Below, in pieces: positions 45,770 to 54,852 of a DNA stretch of 64,000 nt. A program made the translations under genes and the position numbers. Every line of letters begins with the position of its first letter. Position 1 is the stretch's first letter. Under the pieces are notes generated by a model. The model saw nothing but the letters and a program-made list of their open reading frames with translations, did no database searches and was not told the origin of the DNA. Origin of the DNA: Sinorhizobium glycinis (GTDB lineage Bacteria; Pseudomonadota; Alphaproteobacteria; Rhizobiales; Rhizobiaceae). The stretch covers positions 62,001 through 126,000 of the forward strand of contig NZ_LPUX01000066.1 of assembly GCF_001651865.1 (NCBI RefSeq), given 5' to 3'.

Positions 45770-45783
45770 TTGATCCCGCGCAA
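45770..45783. promoter_or_regulatory. Imperfect FNR/FixK box TTGATCCCGCGCAA
   Basis: One mismatch to TTGA-N6-TCAA (GCAA). It lies 51 bases upstream of the proposed TTG start of the Nia-like ATPase and supports that start. Confidence 0.45.
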
Positions 45784-45883
45784 TGCCCCGCAGGAATGCT
45801 AACCGCGGCCGAGCGTATCGTGAGCTTGCAACAGCGGGCGGTGTTTGCTTTGCTTGGAGGGGTTTCATTTTGGATCATCACAA

Positions 45884-46561
45884 ATGACGGTACAGCGGCG
45901 GCGGCGCATCATTAAGCGTCAGAGGAGTTCTGTTGGTTTGGCGCTTGTCGCTGCAATATCGTTCCTCGCAGGCATGACGGATGCCATAGGGCTTATGTCC
46001 CTCGGGGATTTTGTGTCGTTCATGAGTGGCAACACGACTCGCGCATCCGTCGCCCTGATCCAGGGCGACGTCGCGCGGGGAGTGCTTCTCATCGGGGGCC
46101 TGATCACCTTCGTGATAGGGAACGCCGCGGGAGTGATGGTCTCGATCAGGTTCAGGCCGCAAGCTGTTTTGCTGTTTGTATCCGTTCTGCTCGCATGCGC
46201 AGCCCTGTTATCCGATCAAAGAGAGCTCCGGTTCCTTTTGCTTATTCTGGCGATGGGAGCGATCAACGCCTCTGTCGAGCAGATCGAAGGGCTGCCGGTT
46301 GGCTTAACATATGTTACCGGGGCACTGTCACGCTTCGGACGAGGTTTGGGACGCTGGGCGATGGGCATCCGCAACACGCATTGGGTCATCCAAATCGTGC
46401 CGTGGCTCGGCATGATGGCAGGAGCCATTTCAGGGGCAGCCCTTGTTCAACAAGTGGGCAACCCTGCCCTATGGTTACCGTCGGCTGCAGCCCTGTCATT
46501 GACAGCAGTCGCGATCCAAATACCCCGGCGCTGGCAAAGCAGGTTCATTCAACACCGTTAG
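45884..46561 (+). CDS. DUF1275 (YoaK-like) membrane protein
   Basis: The 225-residue protein has six to seven membrane helices and the DUF1275 pattern: FLAGMTDAIGLMSLGDFVSF, then MSGNTTRASVAL and LPVGLTYVTGALSRFGRGLG. Function is unknown; transport is suspected for the family. The ATG at 45884 (MTVQRRRR) is chosen; upstream in-frame codons to 45845 add a non-family N terminus. It is divergent from the Nia-like ATPase. Confidence 0.85.
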   Translation: MTVQRRRRIIKRQRSSVGLALVAAISFLAGMTDAIGLMSLGDFVSFMSGNTTRASVALIQGDVARGVLLIGGLITFVIGNAAGVMVSIRFRPQAVLLFVSVLLACAALLSDQRELRFLLLILAMGAINASVEQIEGLPVGLTYVTGALSRFGRGLGRWAMGIRNTHWVIQIVPWLGMMAGAISGAALVQQVGNPALWLPSAAALSLTAVAIQIPRRWQSRFIQHR

Positions 46562-46694
46562 TGTATTGGCGCAAGTGAGCTTACCGAGGGCCCACTTACG
46601 CGCGCTGGCCGGCCGCTCCAAATCGGATATGCTGTCCGGCCTGATTCACCGGAGTAAATGCCTCAAGACTTGCGCTTCCAGGGGCGGCGACAAT

Positions 46695-46760
46695 ACAGCG
46701 CCGTGCGTCTTTTCAGACGCGCTAAGGTCCTGTAGCACTTTGAATTGCTGCATGTTGCAC
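46695..46760. repeat. Rhizobial intergenic repeat element, truncated copy
   Basis: Contains GCGTCTTTTCAGACGC, a small hairpin, followed by CTGTAGCACTTTGAATT, shared with a second copy at 48141-48240. The downstream half seen in copy two is missing here. Confidence 0.65.
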
Positions 46761-46780
46761 GGGGGCGAAGCCGAAAGCGA

Positions 46781-48031
46781 ATGGAAGCTCTTATTCTCCG
46801 TTTAGGGCTTGCTCTGGCAATAGGCCTGCTCGTGGGACTTGAGCGAGGATGGCGGGAAAGGGAAGCGCCGGCAGGCAGCCGCACGGCAGGCCTCCGCACC
46901 TATGGTATTTCGGGTCTGCTTGGGGGGATCTTGGCGGCACTGTCCGATGCGCAGCGGAGCGACCTCATCTTTGCCGCAGGTTTCATGAGCTTCGCGCTGA
47001 GTTTTACCTGGTTCAAGCTGCGCGAGGCGCGACACGATGAGGATTTCAGCGTCACCGGCGTCATTGCCGGATTAGCGGTTTTCGCGCTCGGCGGATTGGC
47101 GGTGACTGGCGATTACAGGGTGGCGGCGGCGGGCGCGGCTGCACTCGCTGGCGTGCTCGCCAGCCGCGAGCTAATGCACAACCTTCTCAAGAAACTGTCA
47201 TGGATCGAACTGCGTTCGGCTCTCGTGCTGGCGGCGATGACCGCGATCGGGCTGCCTCTTCTCCCAAACCATGCCATTGACCCCTGGGGCGGTTTTAATC
47301 CACGTGAAATCTGGCTCTTCACGGTCCTGAGCGCCACCATTTCATTTATCGGCTACGTCGCGGTTCGCTTGCTTGGCTCGTCAAGAGGATTGTTGGTGGG
47401 CGGCTTGGTGGGCGCGGTTGTTTCGTCGACTGCCGTGACGGCTAGCTTCGGTCAGAAAGCACGCTCTGGTGAGGAGCCTACGGCATTGGCGGGAGCGGCA
47501 AGCATAGCAGCCGTCGTATCGCTACTGCGGGTGCTGGCGGTCGTCCTTCTCGTCTCCCCGCGCGTCTTGCCCGTGGTCGCCGTACCGATCATCGCGGCTG
47601 CGGCCATTTTCGCCGCCGGTGGTGCCGCTCTGATGACCAAATCTCCACCTACCGCCGACGAGCCGGTCAATTCGCGGAATCCGTTTGAGCTCGTTCCGCT
47701 TCTTATCTTTGCAGGCCTGTTTGCCCTGACCGCTACGACCGGCGCGGCCTTGATGACCGGTATGGGCAATAATAGCTTGATCGCGATTTCGGCCGTGTCA
47801 GGGTTATTCGACGTCGATGTGGCGATACTGACGGCGCTTCGCGCCGGCGGCGGAGCGGCACCGCTGCAGATTGTCGCGGCCGCAGTGCTCGTCGCAGTAC
47901 TCGCAAACGCAGGCGGAAGGGTATTGGTTGCGATGACGTCTGGAACACTACGCTATGGGGCATCGCTCGCCACTGTATCGCTTCTCGCCGCAGGTACCGG
48001 AGTCGCGGTTTATTTCTTCATTGTCCGCTAA
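46781..48031 (+). CDS. MgtC/SapB-family (DUF4010) membrane protein
   Basis: The ~416-residue protein has an N-terminal MgtC-like domain (LGLALAIGLLVGLERGWRER, RTYGISGLLGGILAAL) followed by about ten further membrane helices of the DUF4010 type. MgtC relatives modulate magnesium homeostasis or ATP synthase. The ATG at 46781 starts directly with the family sequence; an upstream start at 46745 lies in the repeat element. No FNR box was found here. Confidence 0.85.
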   Translation: MEALILRLGLALAIGLLVGLERGWREREAPAGSRTAGLRTYGISGLLGGILAALSDAQRSDLIFAAGFMSFALSFTWFKLREARHDEDFSVTGVIAGLAVFALGGLAVTGDYRVAAAGAAALAGVLASRELMHNLLKKLSWIELRSALVLAAMTAIGLPLLPNHAIDPWGGFNPREIWLFTVLSATISFIGYVAVRLLGSSRGLLVGGLVGAVVSSTAVTASFGQKARSGEEPTALAGAASIAAVVSLLRVLAVVLLVSPRVLPVVAVPIIAAAAIFAAGGAALMTKSPPTADEPVNSRNPFELVPLLIFAGLFALTATTGAALMTGMGNNSLIAISAVSGLFDVDVAILTALRAGGGAAPLQIVAAAVLVAVLANAGGRVLVAMTSGTLRYGASLATVSLLAAGTGVAVYFFIVR

Positions 48032-48140
48032 ATGAGCGTCCAGTCTTCACCGCTGCCGTTGCGGAGAGCGAGATCGAAGGTTCGGGGTCTCACTCATTTT
48101 AGTCTCTCCAGCTTCTATGCGGTCGGCGCGCCGCAGGGCA

Positions 48141-48240
48141 ATAGCGCCTACGTCTATTCAAACGCACAAAGGACGCTGTAGCACTTTGAATTCCTGCGTG
48201 TTTTGTCCTTAAATCAGCTACGATTTAAAACATCGCCGCT
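48141..48240. repeat. Rhizobial intergenic repeat element, second copy
   Basis: Shares the ATAGCGCC...CGTCT...CTGTAGCACTTTGAATT stretch with 46695-46760 and continues with TTTTGTCCTTAAATC and GATTTAAAAC, a partial inverted repeat. It lies between two convergent genes. Confidence 0.65.
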
Positions 48241-48251
48241 GCAGCTCTGGA

Positions 48252-49079
48252 TCAGTCCGGTGGCCCCGTGTTGCGAAGACTGCGTATGAGCATCAGGACC
48301 CTCTCAGCGAGAGATATTGTGCATGCGGCGACGAATCCTTCATTCTTCATCTCAGCCAGATAGGGCAGCCGGATGCCGTCCGGGCGCAGAACGACGCCAC
48401 CGGCAGCTTCGATCAATGCTTGTCCGGCGGCGCTGTCCCAAACCATCGTCGGTGCAAGCCGGAGATAGAGATCTGCTTCGCCAGCGGCGATGAGAGCGAA
48501 CTTCAACGAGGAACCGACCTGCCGAACATTGGTCGATTGCAAGTGCTTAACAACCTCTGCTGTGTGCGGATCAAGGTGAGAACGACTGGTGAGAATCAGC
48601 GGCTGCGCGCGTTGGTCGGCCACCACACCGCCGAGAATTTCGCGGGTGTCCTCGTGATCCATGACGACGAGCTTCCCCGAGCCGCTGGTGAAGAACATTC
48701 GGTCAAGCGCCGGCGCGAAGATGATTCCGGCAGACGGTGCCCCATTCTCTATCAGAGCGATATTGACGGTGAAATCCTCTCGTCCTGAGATGAATTCCTT
48801 GGTCCCGTCCAAAGGGTCGACGAGGAGGCAAGTGGAAGGAATACCCGCTTCATAGCTCGACGCGTCTTCTTCACTTACGAGCCGAATGGCCGGAAAGAGG
48901 CCTGCGCAGGTTCGCCGTATGATCGCTTCACTCTCAAGATCCGCAACAGTAACGGGTGAGGCGTCGTTTTTGAAGCGGAATGGGAGCGGCGTCCTGCGAT
49001 GCGCTAAGATAGCTGCGCCTGCCGCTCTGACCACCGGCAGAAGACTCTCAACGAGATCCTTTCTTGCCTTCTCATCCAC
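48252..49079 (-). CDS. cysQ: 3'(2'),5'-bisphosphate nucleotidase CysQ
   Basis: The 275-residue phosphatase has VSEEDAS (metal-binding glutamates), LVDPLDGTKEFISGREDF and WDSAAGQALIEAAGG, the three signature motifs of the inositol monophosphatase superfamily, CysQ branch. It removes the 3' phosphate of PAP formed during sulfate activation. The start is a GTG at 49079 behind GGGAGGAAA; the ATG at 49124 has no such site. It is divergent from the APH-kinase gene, with an FNR-type box between them. Confidence 0.9.
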   Translation of the reverse strand: MDEKARKDLVESLLPVVRAAGAAILAHRRTPLPFRFKNDASPVTVADLESEAIIRRTCAGLFPAIRLVSEEDASSYEAGIPSTCLLVDPLDGTKEFISGREDFTVNIALIENGAPSAGIIFAPALDRMFFTSGSGKLVVMDHEDTREILGGVVADQRAQPLILTSRSHLDPHTAEVVKHLQSTNVRQVGSSLKFALIAAGEADLYLRLAPTMVWDSAAGQALIEAAGGVVLRPDGIRLPYLAEMKNEGFVAACTISLAERVLMLIRSLRNTGPPD

Positions 49080-49138
49080 TGTCGTATTTCCTCCCGAGCC
49101 GCGAAAGCCTGATCGTACCGCCATTGCGTCATGGTTCC

Positions 49139-49152
49139 TTGACTCTCATCAA
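49139..49152. promoter_or_regulatory. FNR/FixK box TTGACTCTCATCAA
   Basis: Perfect TTGA-N6-TCAA between divergent cysQ (60 bases away) and the APH/P-loop gene (121 bases away). Confidence 0.65.
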
Positions 49153-49273
49153 TGAGGCGCAGGCTTGTGGCGTTCATCATCGTTTCATTCTGCGACGCGA
49201 CGAGAGTTCGCGCTCCGTCACGATGAATTACAGATCGGCGAGACAGTCCCAGCCGGACAGAAAGGCGCCTTTT

Positions 49274-50794
49274 ATGATTACCCAGGATCAGGCGGAGGTC
49301 GTCGCCTTTTTGAGCGCGCCTCACGTGCGTGGCGCGGATAAGGTGGAGATCATCGAGACGCACATCTCTTGCATCTTCCTTTCCGGCGATCGCGCTTACA
49401 AGATGAAGCGAGCGGTGAAGCTGCCCTATGTAGATTTCTCGACGGCGGAATTGAGGCTTGCAGCCTGTGAAAAGGAGGTGGCTCTGAACAGCGCCACTGC
49501 ACCGGGCTTGTACCTCGGCGTGCGGCGGATCATGCGCGGCCGCGATGGCCGGCTTTCTTTCGACAAGGGCGACGAGCTTGTCGACGCGGCCATCGAAATG
49601 GTCCGTTTCGATCAGGCGGCGTTGTTCGATCGCATGGCCGTTGGCGGCAAGCTTGATGCCGAACTGATGGCCCGGACGGCACGCATGATCGCCCGCTTTC
49701 ATAAGGGGGCCAAGATCGTTCATCAGGGACCCGGCTCCGCGAACATTGCCGCCGTGCTCCGTATTAATGCCGCCGGTTTTGCCACGAGCCGGCTATTCGA
49801 CCCCGTCGAGCTTGCCGATTTCGAACAAGCTTTCGAGCGCAACCTGGTAGCTTATGCACCGCTTCTCGATGCGCGTGAGGCCGCAGGCAAGGTCAGGCGA
49901 TGCCACGGTGACCTGCATCTGCGCAATATCTGCCTGTTGAATGGCGAACCGCGGCTGTTCGACTGCATCGAGTTCAACGACCAGATTGCCACTATCGATA
50001 CGCTCTACGACCTTGCCTTTCTGCTGATGGATCTTTGGCATCGCGGTTTTCCGCAATTCGCCAATCTGGTCATGAACCGGTATCTCGACGAATCGGGCGA
50101 CGAGGATGGCTTCGTGCTGCTGCCTTACTTCATGGCGATCCGCGCTGCCGTGAGGGCGCATGTCACAGCAACCCAGATTGAAGAAAGCGGCGAGCGGTCG
50201 GACGCGCTCGCCGTCGAGGCTCGATCCTATTTCGACCTGGCGCTCTTCCTGCTGGAAAAGAGGTCGCCCCGGTTGATCGTCATTGGCGGATTGAGTGGTT
50301 CCGGCAAAACGACTGTGTCAGAGATATTGGCTGCGCAAATCGGTTCGCCTCCGGGCGCGAGAATTATCGAAAGCGATCGTATCCGCAAGGCGATGTACGG
50401 AGTTGTGGCCGAAACGCGACTCTCTGCGGACGCCTATCGTCCGGAGATTTCCGAGAAGGTCTACGGCGAGATGGCGTGCCGCACATTCTCGATCCTGCGC
50501 GCAGGAGGATCCGTGGTCGCGGAAGCCGTCTTCGACAAGTTCGCCAATCGTCAGCGCATCGAGGCGGCAGCGAGCGAGGCACATGTGCCATACACAGCTA
50601 TCTGGCTGGACGCGAGCCCATCCGTCCTTCGCGGCCGCGTTGCCGAAAGGACCGCAGGGCCCTCCGATGCGGATCTGAATGTCCTTTGCCGGCAACTGGC
50701 TTACGACGTGGGGGACCTTGATTGGCACCGGATGGATGCCGATCGCTCGGCGGACAACATCGTCGCGGATATCCTGAAGCTCAGCCGTGATTGA
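49274..50794 (+). CDS. Bifunctional phosphotransferase-like / P-loop kinase protein
   Basis: The ~506-residue protein joins two parts. Residues ~1-330 resemble aminoglycoside phosphotransferase folds, with HGDLHLRNICLLNGEPRLFD and CIEFND as the catalytic and metal sites. Residues ~335-506 are a small P-loop kinase (GGLSGSGKTTVSEILA). This fusion is common near P-type ATPase and universal stress genes in bacteria; its substrate is unknown. The ATG at 49274 (MITQDQAEVVAFLSAP) matches the family start; one at 49222 is possible. Confidence 0.85.
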   Translation: MITQDQAEVVAFLSAPHVRGADKVEIIETHISCIFLSGDRAYKMKRAVKLPYVDFSTAELRLAACEKEVALNSATAPGLYLGVRRIMRGRDGRLSFDKGDELVDAAIEMVRFDQAALFDRMAVGGKLDAELMARTARMIARFHKGAKIVHQGPGSANIAAVLRINAAGFATSRLFDPVELADFEQAFERNLVAYAPLLDAREAAGKVRRCHGDLHLRNICLLNGEPRLFDCIEFNDQIATIDTLYDLAFLLMDLWHRGFPQFANLVMNRYLDESGDEDGFVLLPYFMAIRAAVRAHVTATQIEESGERSDALAVEARSYFDLALFLLEKRSPRLIVIGGLSGSGKTTVSEILAAQIGSPPGARIIESDRIRKAMYGVVAETRLSADAYRPEISEKVYGEMACRTFSILRAGGSVVAEAVFDKFANRQRIEAAASEAHVPYTAIWLDASPSVLRGRVAERTAGPSDADLNVLCRQLAYDVGDLDWHRMDADRSADNIVADILKLSRD

Positions 50795-50808
50795 CTGTGG
50801 TGCTGAAC

Positions 50809-53499
50809 TCACGAGGCGCGCATGTCGGCGGGCCTGCTGCGGACCCGCCATTTGTCGAATTCCATGACGAAGAAGATTGACGATGCGGCTAGGAGCAGCA
50901 TCGCCCATTCCAGCAGCGATATGGGCGACAGTCGCAGGACCTCTCGCAACCAAGGGGTATACATGGCGGCGATGTGGAGTGCCTGTGCCGCTACAATAGA
51001 GGCAAGCAGAAGGGGATTGGCAAGGAACCCTAGCGCGAAAATGGATTTGCGCTCGGAACGGCTCGTGAGGGTCTGGAAGTTCTCGAAAAGGACGAACAAC
51101 AACAGCAGCAGATTGCGGGCTTCGGTTTCGCCATAACCCTGCTTCAGCAGAACGTAGAACATCGCGAAACCTCCCGCGCCCATAACGAGCGTGGATTGCC
51201 ATATGCGCCGGATCATTAGCCGATCGAAAATCGGTTCGGACGGCCGGCGCGGCGCGCGGCTGAGCTCGTCGCCCTCCGGGTTTTCGCTGGCCAGCGCAAT
51301 GTCCTGGATGCCGTTGGTCACGAGATTGAGCCAGAGCAACTGCACGGGAAGAAGTGGCATAGGCATGCCGAGGGGAATCGCCAGCAGGAACAGCAGCAGT
51401 TCCGCAGCACCTGTCGACATCAGCATGAAAATGACTTTGCGAATGTTGGCGTAGGCGACGCGGCCCTCCCGGATGCCGCTGACGATCGAGGCGAAGTTGT
51501 CGTCGGTGATGACGATGTCGGCGCTTTCCTTGGCGACCTCCGTGCCCTTGCGCCCCATCGCCACGCCGATATGCGCGTGCTTCAGCGCCGGCGCATCATT
51601 GACGCCGTCGCCGGTGACGGCGACGAAATGCCCGTTGCGGGCCAGCGAGAGGACGATCGCCAGCTTTTGCGAGGGGGCAACACGCGCATAGATGCGACCA
51701 TCGCGGGTCAGCCCGTCGAGACTTTCCTGTCCCTTTTCCTCGGCCCTGCGGACTTCTTCGCCGGTGACCACCTGATTATCGGTGAAGATCAGTCCGGCCT
51801 CTGAGGCAATTGCCGCCGCGGTTCTCGGGTCGTCGCCGGTGACCATCGCCACGTCCACGCCTGCTGTGTGGCAATCGCGAATTGCTTGCGGTACCTCCGG
51901 CCGCACTGGATCCTGCATTCCGGCAAGGCCCAGGAAGACCAGATCGACGAGGAGATGCCGGCCGAAGCCTCCATCTGCCTCGATCGCCGTCTCGCCCTCC
52001 GCGAAGGCCAGCACCCGCAGGCCACGCGCGGCCATCTCTACCTTTTGCCTGAGGAGGAGCTCCCGATCGATCGGTTCGGCACGACCAGCCATATCCATGC
52101 GGTCGGCCATGTCGATCAAGGTTTCCGCGGCGCCTTTGACGAAGATGCGAATACTGTCTGCGTGGCGGTGGAATGAGGCAGCATATTTGAGGTCCGGCTC
52201 ATAGGGAATGCGGGCGACGAGAGGATAGTCGTCCTCGATCGCCTCGCGCGGCAGCCCTGCCTTGTGGGCGGCTGCCAGCAATGCAACATCGACCGTATCG
52301 CCGACGGCGGTCCAGCCGTTCGCTTCCTTGACGAGCGATCCTTCGTTGGGCAGCGACGCGGCCTTAAGCAAGGCAATGGCACGTTTCCGCGCCTCTGCGG
52401 GAGGGGTTCCGTCGCCCCGGATCGTGCAGGCGTCCAGATCAGCACCCGTATCGCAGACGATATCGGTGCCGTCCGGCAAGCGGATATCGGTCACGGTTAG
52501 CTCATTGAGCGTCAATGTGCCGGTCTTATCGGTGGCGATCATGGTGCAGGAGCCAAGCGCTTCGACTGCCGGCATTCGGCGTACGATGACGTGTGCTTTG
52601 GCCATACGGCGCATGCTGATTGCCAGCGCGACCGAGATCGCTATCGGCAGGCCTTCAGGGATCGCGCTCACCGCGAGGCCAACGGACATCATGAACAGCT
52701 CGTTGAGCGTCATCGCGCGCGCAATTCCAACAAGGACGAGAAGAGCGATGGCAGCCGCGACGATCCAGGCGATGAGCTGGGAGAAGCGTTCCAAACGGAT
52801 CATCAAGGGAGGCTTGGCAAAGGATGCCTTGCCGATTTCGGCGGCAATCTTTCCCATCTCCGTGGTCGCACCGGTCGCGACGACGACGCCGCGTCCGCGA
52901 CCACGCGTGACGAGCGTGCCCGCGAACGCCATGGGGCGCTCGCCCTCTCCGGGAGCAGCCTGGACCGGACCGGATTTGTGCACCGGTGCTGATTCGCCGG
53001 TGAGCAGGGACTCGTCACAAACGAGATCGGTCGCCCACAGGAGCCTGATGTCGGCCGGCACGCGTCCGCCCGCCTCAATGGCCACCCTGTCGCCCGGCAC
53101 TAGGAGCCGAGCGTCGATTTCCCGCAAGCGTCCATCGCGGATGACGTTCGCATACGGCTGTTCAAGCCGGCGCAACGCCAAGGCGGCTTTGGTAGCGGTG
53201 TGCTCCTGCAGAGACCCGATGATGCCGTTCGCGATGAGTACGATGCCGATGAACAGCGCATCTTGCAGATCGCTTAATAGGAGAGATACCAGTGCCGCAG
53301 CCAGCAGAATGTAGATCAGAGGGCTGCGGAACTGGCGCACGAAAGTGATCGCGAGCGAGGAGGCTCGCGGTTCGGGAAGGCTGTTCGGGCCAAATTGCGC
53401 AAGCCGAAGGCGAGCCTCCTCTTCTGTAAGTCCGACACCCTCGCTACCGACAAGGGCTTCCCTGCGCGAAGTAAGATCGGGGAGGGTCGCGTAGGTCAT
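50809..53499 (-). CDS. P-type cation ATPase (P2-like)
   Basis: The 896-residue pump has LTEEEARLRLAQFGPNSLPE (cation ATPase N domain), LLTGESAPV, phosphorylation site DKTGTLTLNE near residue 325, and VTGDGVNDAPALKHAHIGVA, plus about ten membrane helices. It belongs to the calcium/proton-type P2-P3 group; the transported ion cannot be told from sequence. It follows the BON-protein gene by 14 bases, so the two are probably co-transcribed under the FNR box at 54259. Confidence 0.9.
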   Translation of the reverse strand: MTYATLPDLTSRREALVGSEGVGLTEEEARLRLAQFGPNSLPEPRASSLAITFVRQFRSPLIYILLAAALVSLLLSDLQDALFIGIVLIANGIIGSLQEHTATKAALALRRLEQPYANVIRDGRLREIDARLLVPGDRVAIEAGGRVPADIRLLWATDLVCDESLLTGESAPVHKSGPVQAAPGEGERPMAFAGTLVTRGRGRGVVVATGATTEMGKIAAEIGKASFAKPPLMIRLERFSQLIAWIVAAAIALLVLVGIARAMTLNELFMMSVGLAVSAIPEGLPIAISVALAISMRRMAKAHVIVRRMPAVEALGSCTMIATDKTGTLTLNELTVTDIRLPDGTDIVCDTGADLDACTIRGDGTPPAEARKRAIALLKAASLPNEGSLVKEANGWTAVGDTVDVALLAAAHKAGLPREAIEDDYPLVARIPYEPDLKYAASFHRHADSIRIFVKGAAETLIDMADRMDMAGRAEPIDRELLLRQKVEMAARGLRVLAFAEGETAIEADGGFGRHLLVDLVFLGLAGMQDPVRPEVPQAIRDCHTAGVDVAMVTGDDPRTAAAIASEAGLIFTDNQVVTGEEVRRAEEKGQESLDGLTRDGRIYARVAPSQKLAIVLSLARNGHFVAVTGDGVNDAPALKHAHIGVAMGRKGTEVAKESADIVITDDNFASIVSGIREGRVAYANIRKVIFMLMSTGAAELLLFLLAIPLGMPMPLLPVQLLWLNLVTNGIQDIALASENPEGDELSRAPRRPSEPIFDRLMIRRIWQSTLVMGAGGFAMFYVLLKQGYGETEARNLLLLLFVLFENFQTLTSRSERKSIFALGFLANPLLLASIVAAQALHIAAMYTPWLREVLRLSPISLLEWAMLLLAASSIFFVMEFDKWRVRSRPADMRAS

Positions 53500-53513
53500 C
53501 CGAAGCGCTCCAT

Positions 53514-54188
53514 TCAGGAATTGAATCGGCCCTTGGGTTCTTCGATTGTCAAGTGATCCTCAACCGCCGTCACGCCTCGTGCCGACCAGGCCGCTCGCTC
53601 CGCCATGATCCTTTCGCGCCGGCTTTGAACCTTCCCCCGCAAGGTGACATGACTGCCGGATACTTCTACGTCGATGTTTTCGGCTTCGATCTCAGCATTG
53701 CGTTTGAGCGCCTCTCTGATGCCATGCCTGATGTCGAGCACATCCAGCATGGGACGGATCCTGAGGCGGTTGTCGATACCCGTGATGCCCGTCAAGCGAC
53801 GCACCAAGCTCTCGGCTGCAGAGCGCTGGAAATGAAAGTCGACCGTTCCCTCCAGGGTCACATAACCGTTTTCGACCTTGACTTGGATGTCCTTGAGGTC
53901 GGCGATTGCGGCTCCCCAAGCAAGGATTTTTACCACGCGGCTGGCGATCTCGTCATCGGCAGCCTTCTTGTTCTCTGGCAAACGCACGACAATTTCCTCG
54001 GCGATCGCGCGTACGCCCTTCACTCTTTGGGCAACCCGTTCGGCAGTGTGTTTTTCCTCAAAGCTGTGAACGTGGCCGGTCAGAGTGGCGATGCCGTCTT
54101 CAACCGTCACGCCGATGTTCGCAGCGTCTATGCTGGGTTCATATTCGAGTTCATCCAAAATATCCTGGCGTAGGCGAATGTCGCTCAT
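53514..54188 (-). CDS. Triple BON-domain protein
   Basis: The 224-residue protein has three BON domains in a row: IGVTVEDGIATLTGHVHSFE (~1-70), IQVKVENGYVTLEGTVDFHF (~78-145) and IDVEVSGSHVTLRGKVQSRR (~150-216). There is no signal peptide, so it is cytoplasmic or membrane-associated. BON proteins bind phospholipid and respond to osmotic stress. The ATG at 54188 follows AAGGAGACG; a longer frame to 54272 overlaps the FNR box and is not used. Confidence 0.9.
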   Translation of the reverse strand: MSDIRLRQDILDELEYEPSIDAANIGVTVEDGIATLTGHVHSFEEKHTAERVAQRVKGVRAIAEEIVVRLPENKKAADDEIASRVVKILAWGAAIADLKDIQVKVENGYVTLEGTVDFHFQRSAAESLVRRLTGITGIDNRLRIRPMLDVLDIRHGIREALKRNAEIEAENIDVEVSGSHVTLRGKVQSRRERIMAERAAWSARGVTAVEDHLTIEEPKGRFNS

Positions 54189-54258
54189 GATCGTCTCCTT
54201 CCTCTCAGCCAGTAGCCAAACGATGGTATAAGTATTGGCCATTCCCGACCAACGGTCT

Positions 54259-54272
54259 TTGAGGGACGTCAA
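54259..54272. promoter_or_regulatory. FNR/FixK box TTGAGGGACGTCAA
   Basis: Perfect TTGA-N6-TCAA, about 70 bases from each of two divergent starts (BON protein and flavin-binding protein), so it can serve both. Confidence 0.7.
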
Positions 54273-54336
54273 GGCACGAACGCCCGATGGAGATTTAACC
54301 TCAACTCATCGGTCCACGTCTTAAGGAGGGGAGATC

Positions 54337-54792
54337 ATGCTCATCAAGGAATTGTCCCGTCACGAATGCAATAGCGTGGTCGAGGCCGCTCACGTGGCTC
54401 GTCTTGCCTGCTGCAAGGAAGGAAGACCTTATATCGTGCCCGTCACTTATGCTTACACTGGCAACTGCCTCTATTGCTTTTCGATGCCTGGTCAGAAGAT
54501 CGACTGGATGCGCGCCAACCCGCATGTGTGCCTTCAAGTCGATGAGTTTTCAGGTGAGCGCCGATGGAAAAGCGTCCTGGTTTTTGGTCGTTACCAGGAG
54601 TTGTCGCACGAAGGGCGCTGGCAGAGAGAGTACATGCATGCTTGGTCGCTGCTAGAGTCGCGGCCAAATTGGTGGGAGCCGGGTGGATTGAAGCCCGCAC
54701 CACAAGGCGTCGTAGCAGCTTCGCCGCATATTTTCTTCAGTGTCGACATTGAAGACATGACTGGCCGAGCCGCATTCGAAGGTGAAGCATGA
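54337..54792 (+). CDS. Pyridoxamine 5'-phosphate oxidase-like flavin-binding protein
   Basis: The 151-residue protein has the split-barrel flavin fold pattern: VVEAAHVARLACCKEGRPYI, then VPVTYAYTGNCLYCFSMPGQ and VCLQVDEFSGERRWKSVLVF. Such proteins bind FMN, F420 or haem. Its role here is unknown; relatives appear in hypoxic regulons. The ATG follows AGGAGGGG. Confidence 0.85.
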   Translation: MLIKELSRHECNSVVEAAHVARLACCKEGRPYIVPVTYAYTGNCLYCFSMPGQKIDWMRANPHVCLQVDEFSGERRWKSVLVFGRYQELSHEGRWQREYMHAWSLLESRPNWWEPGGLKPAPQGVVAASPHIFFSVDIEDMTGRAAFEGEA

Positions 54793-54852
54793 CCGCAAGC
54801 AGGAAAGCGCAGCGTAATGCGGGGCCTTCCTTTCGATTTGGCAGGCAAGTGT

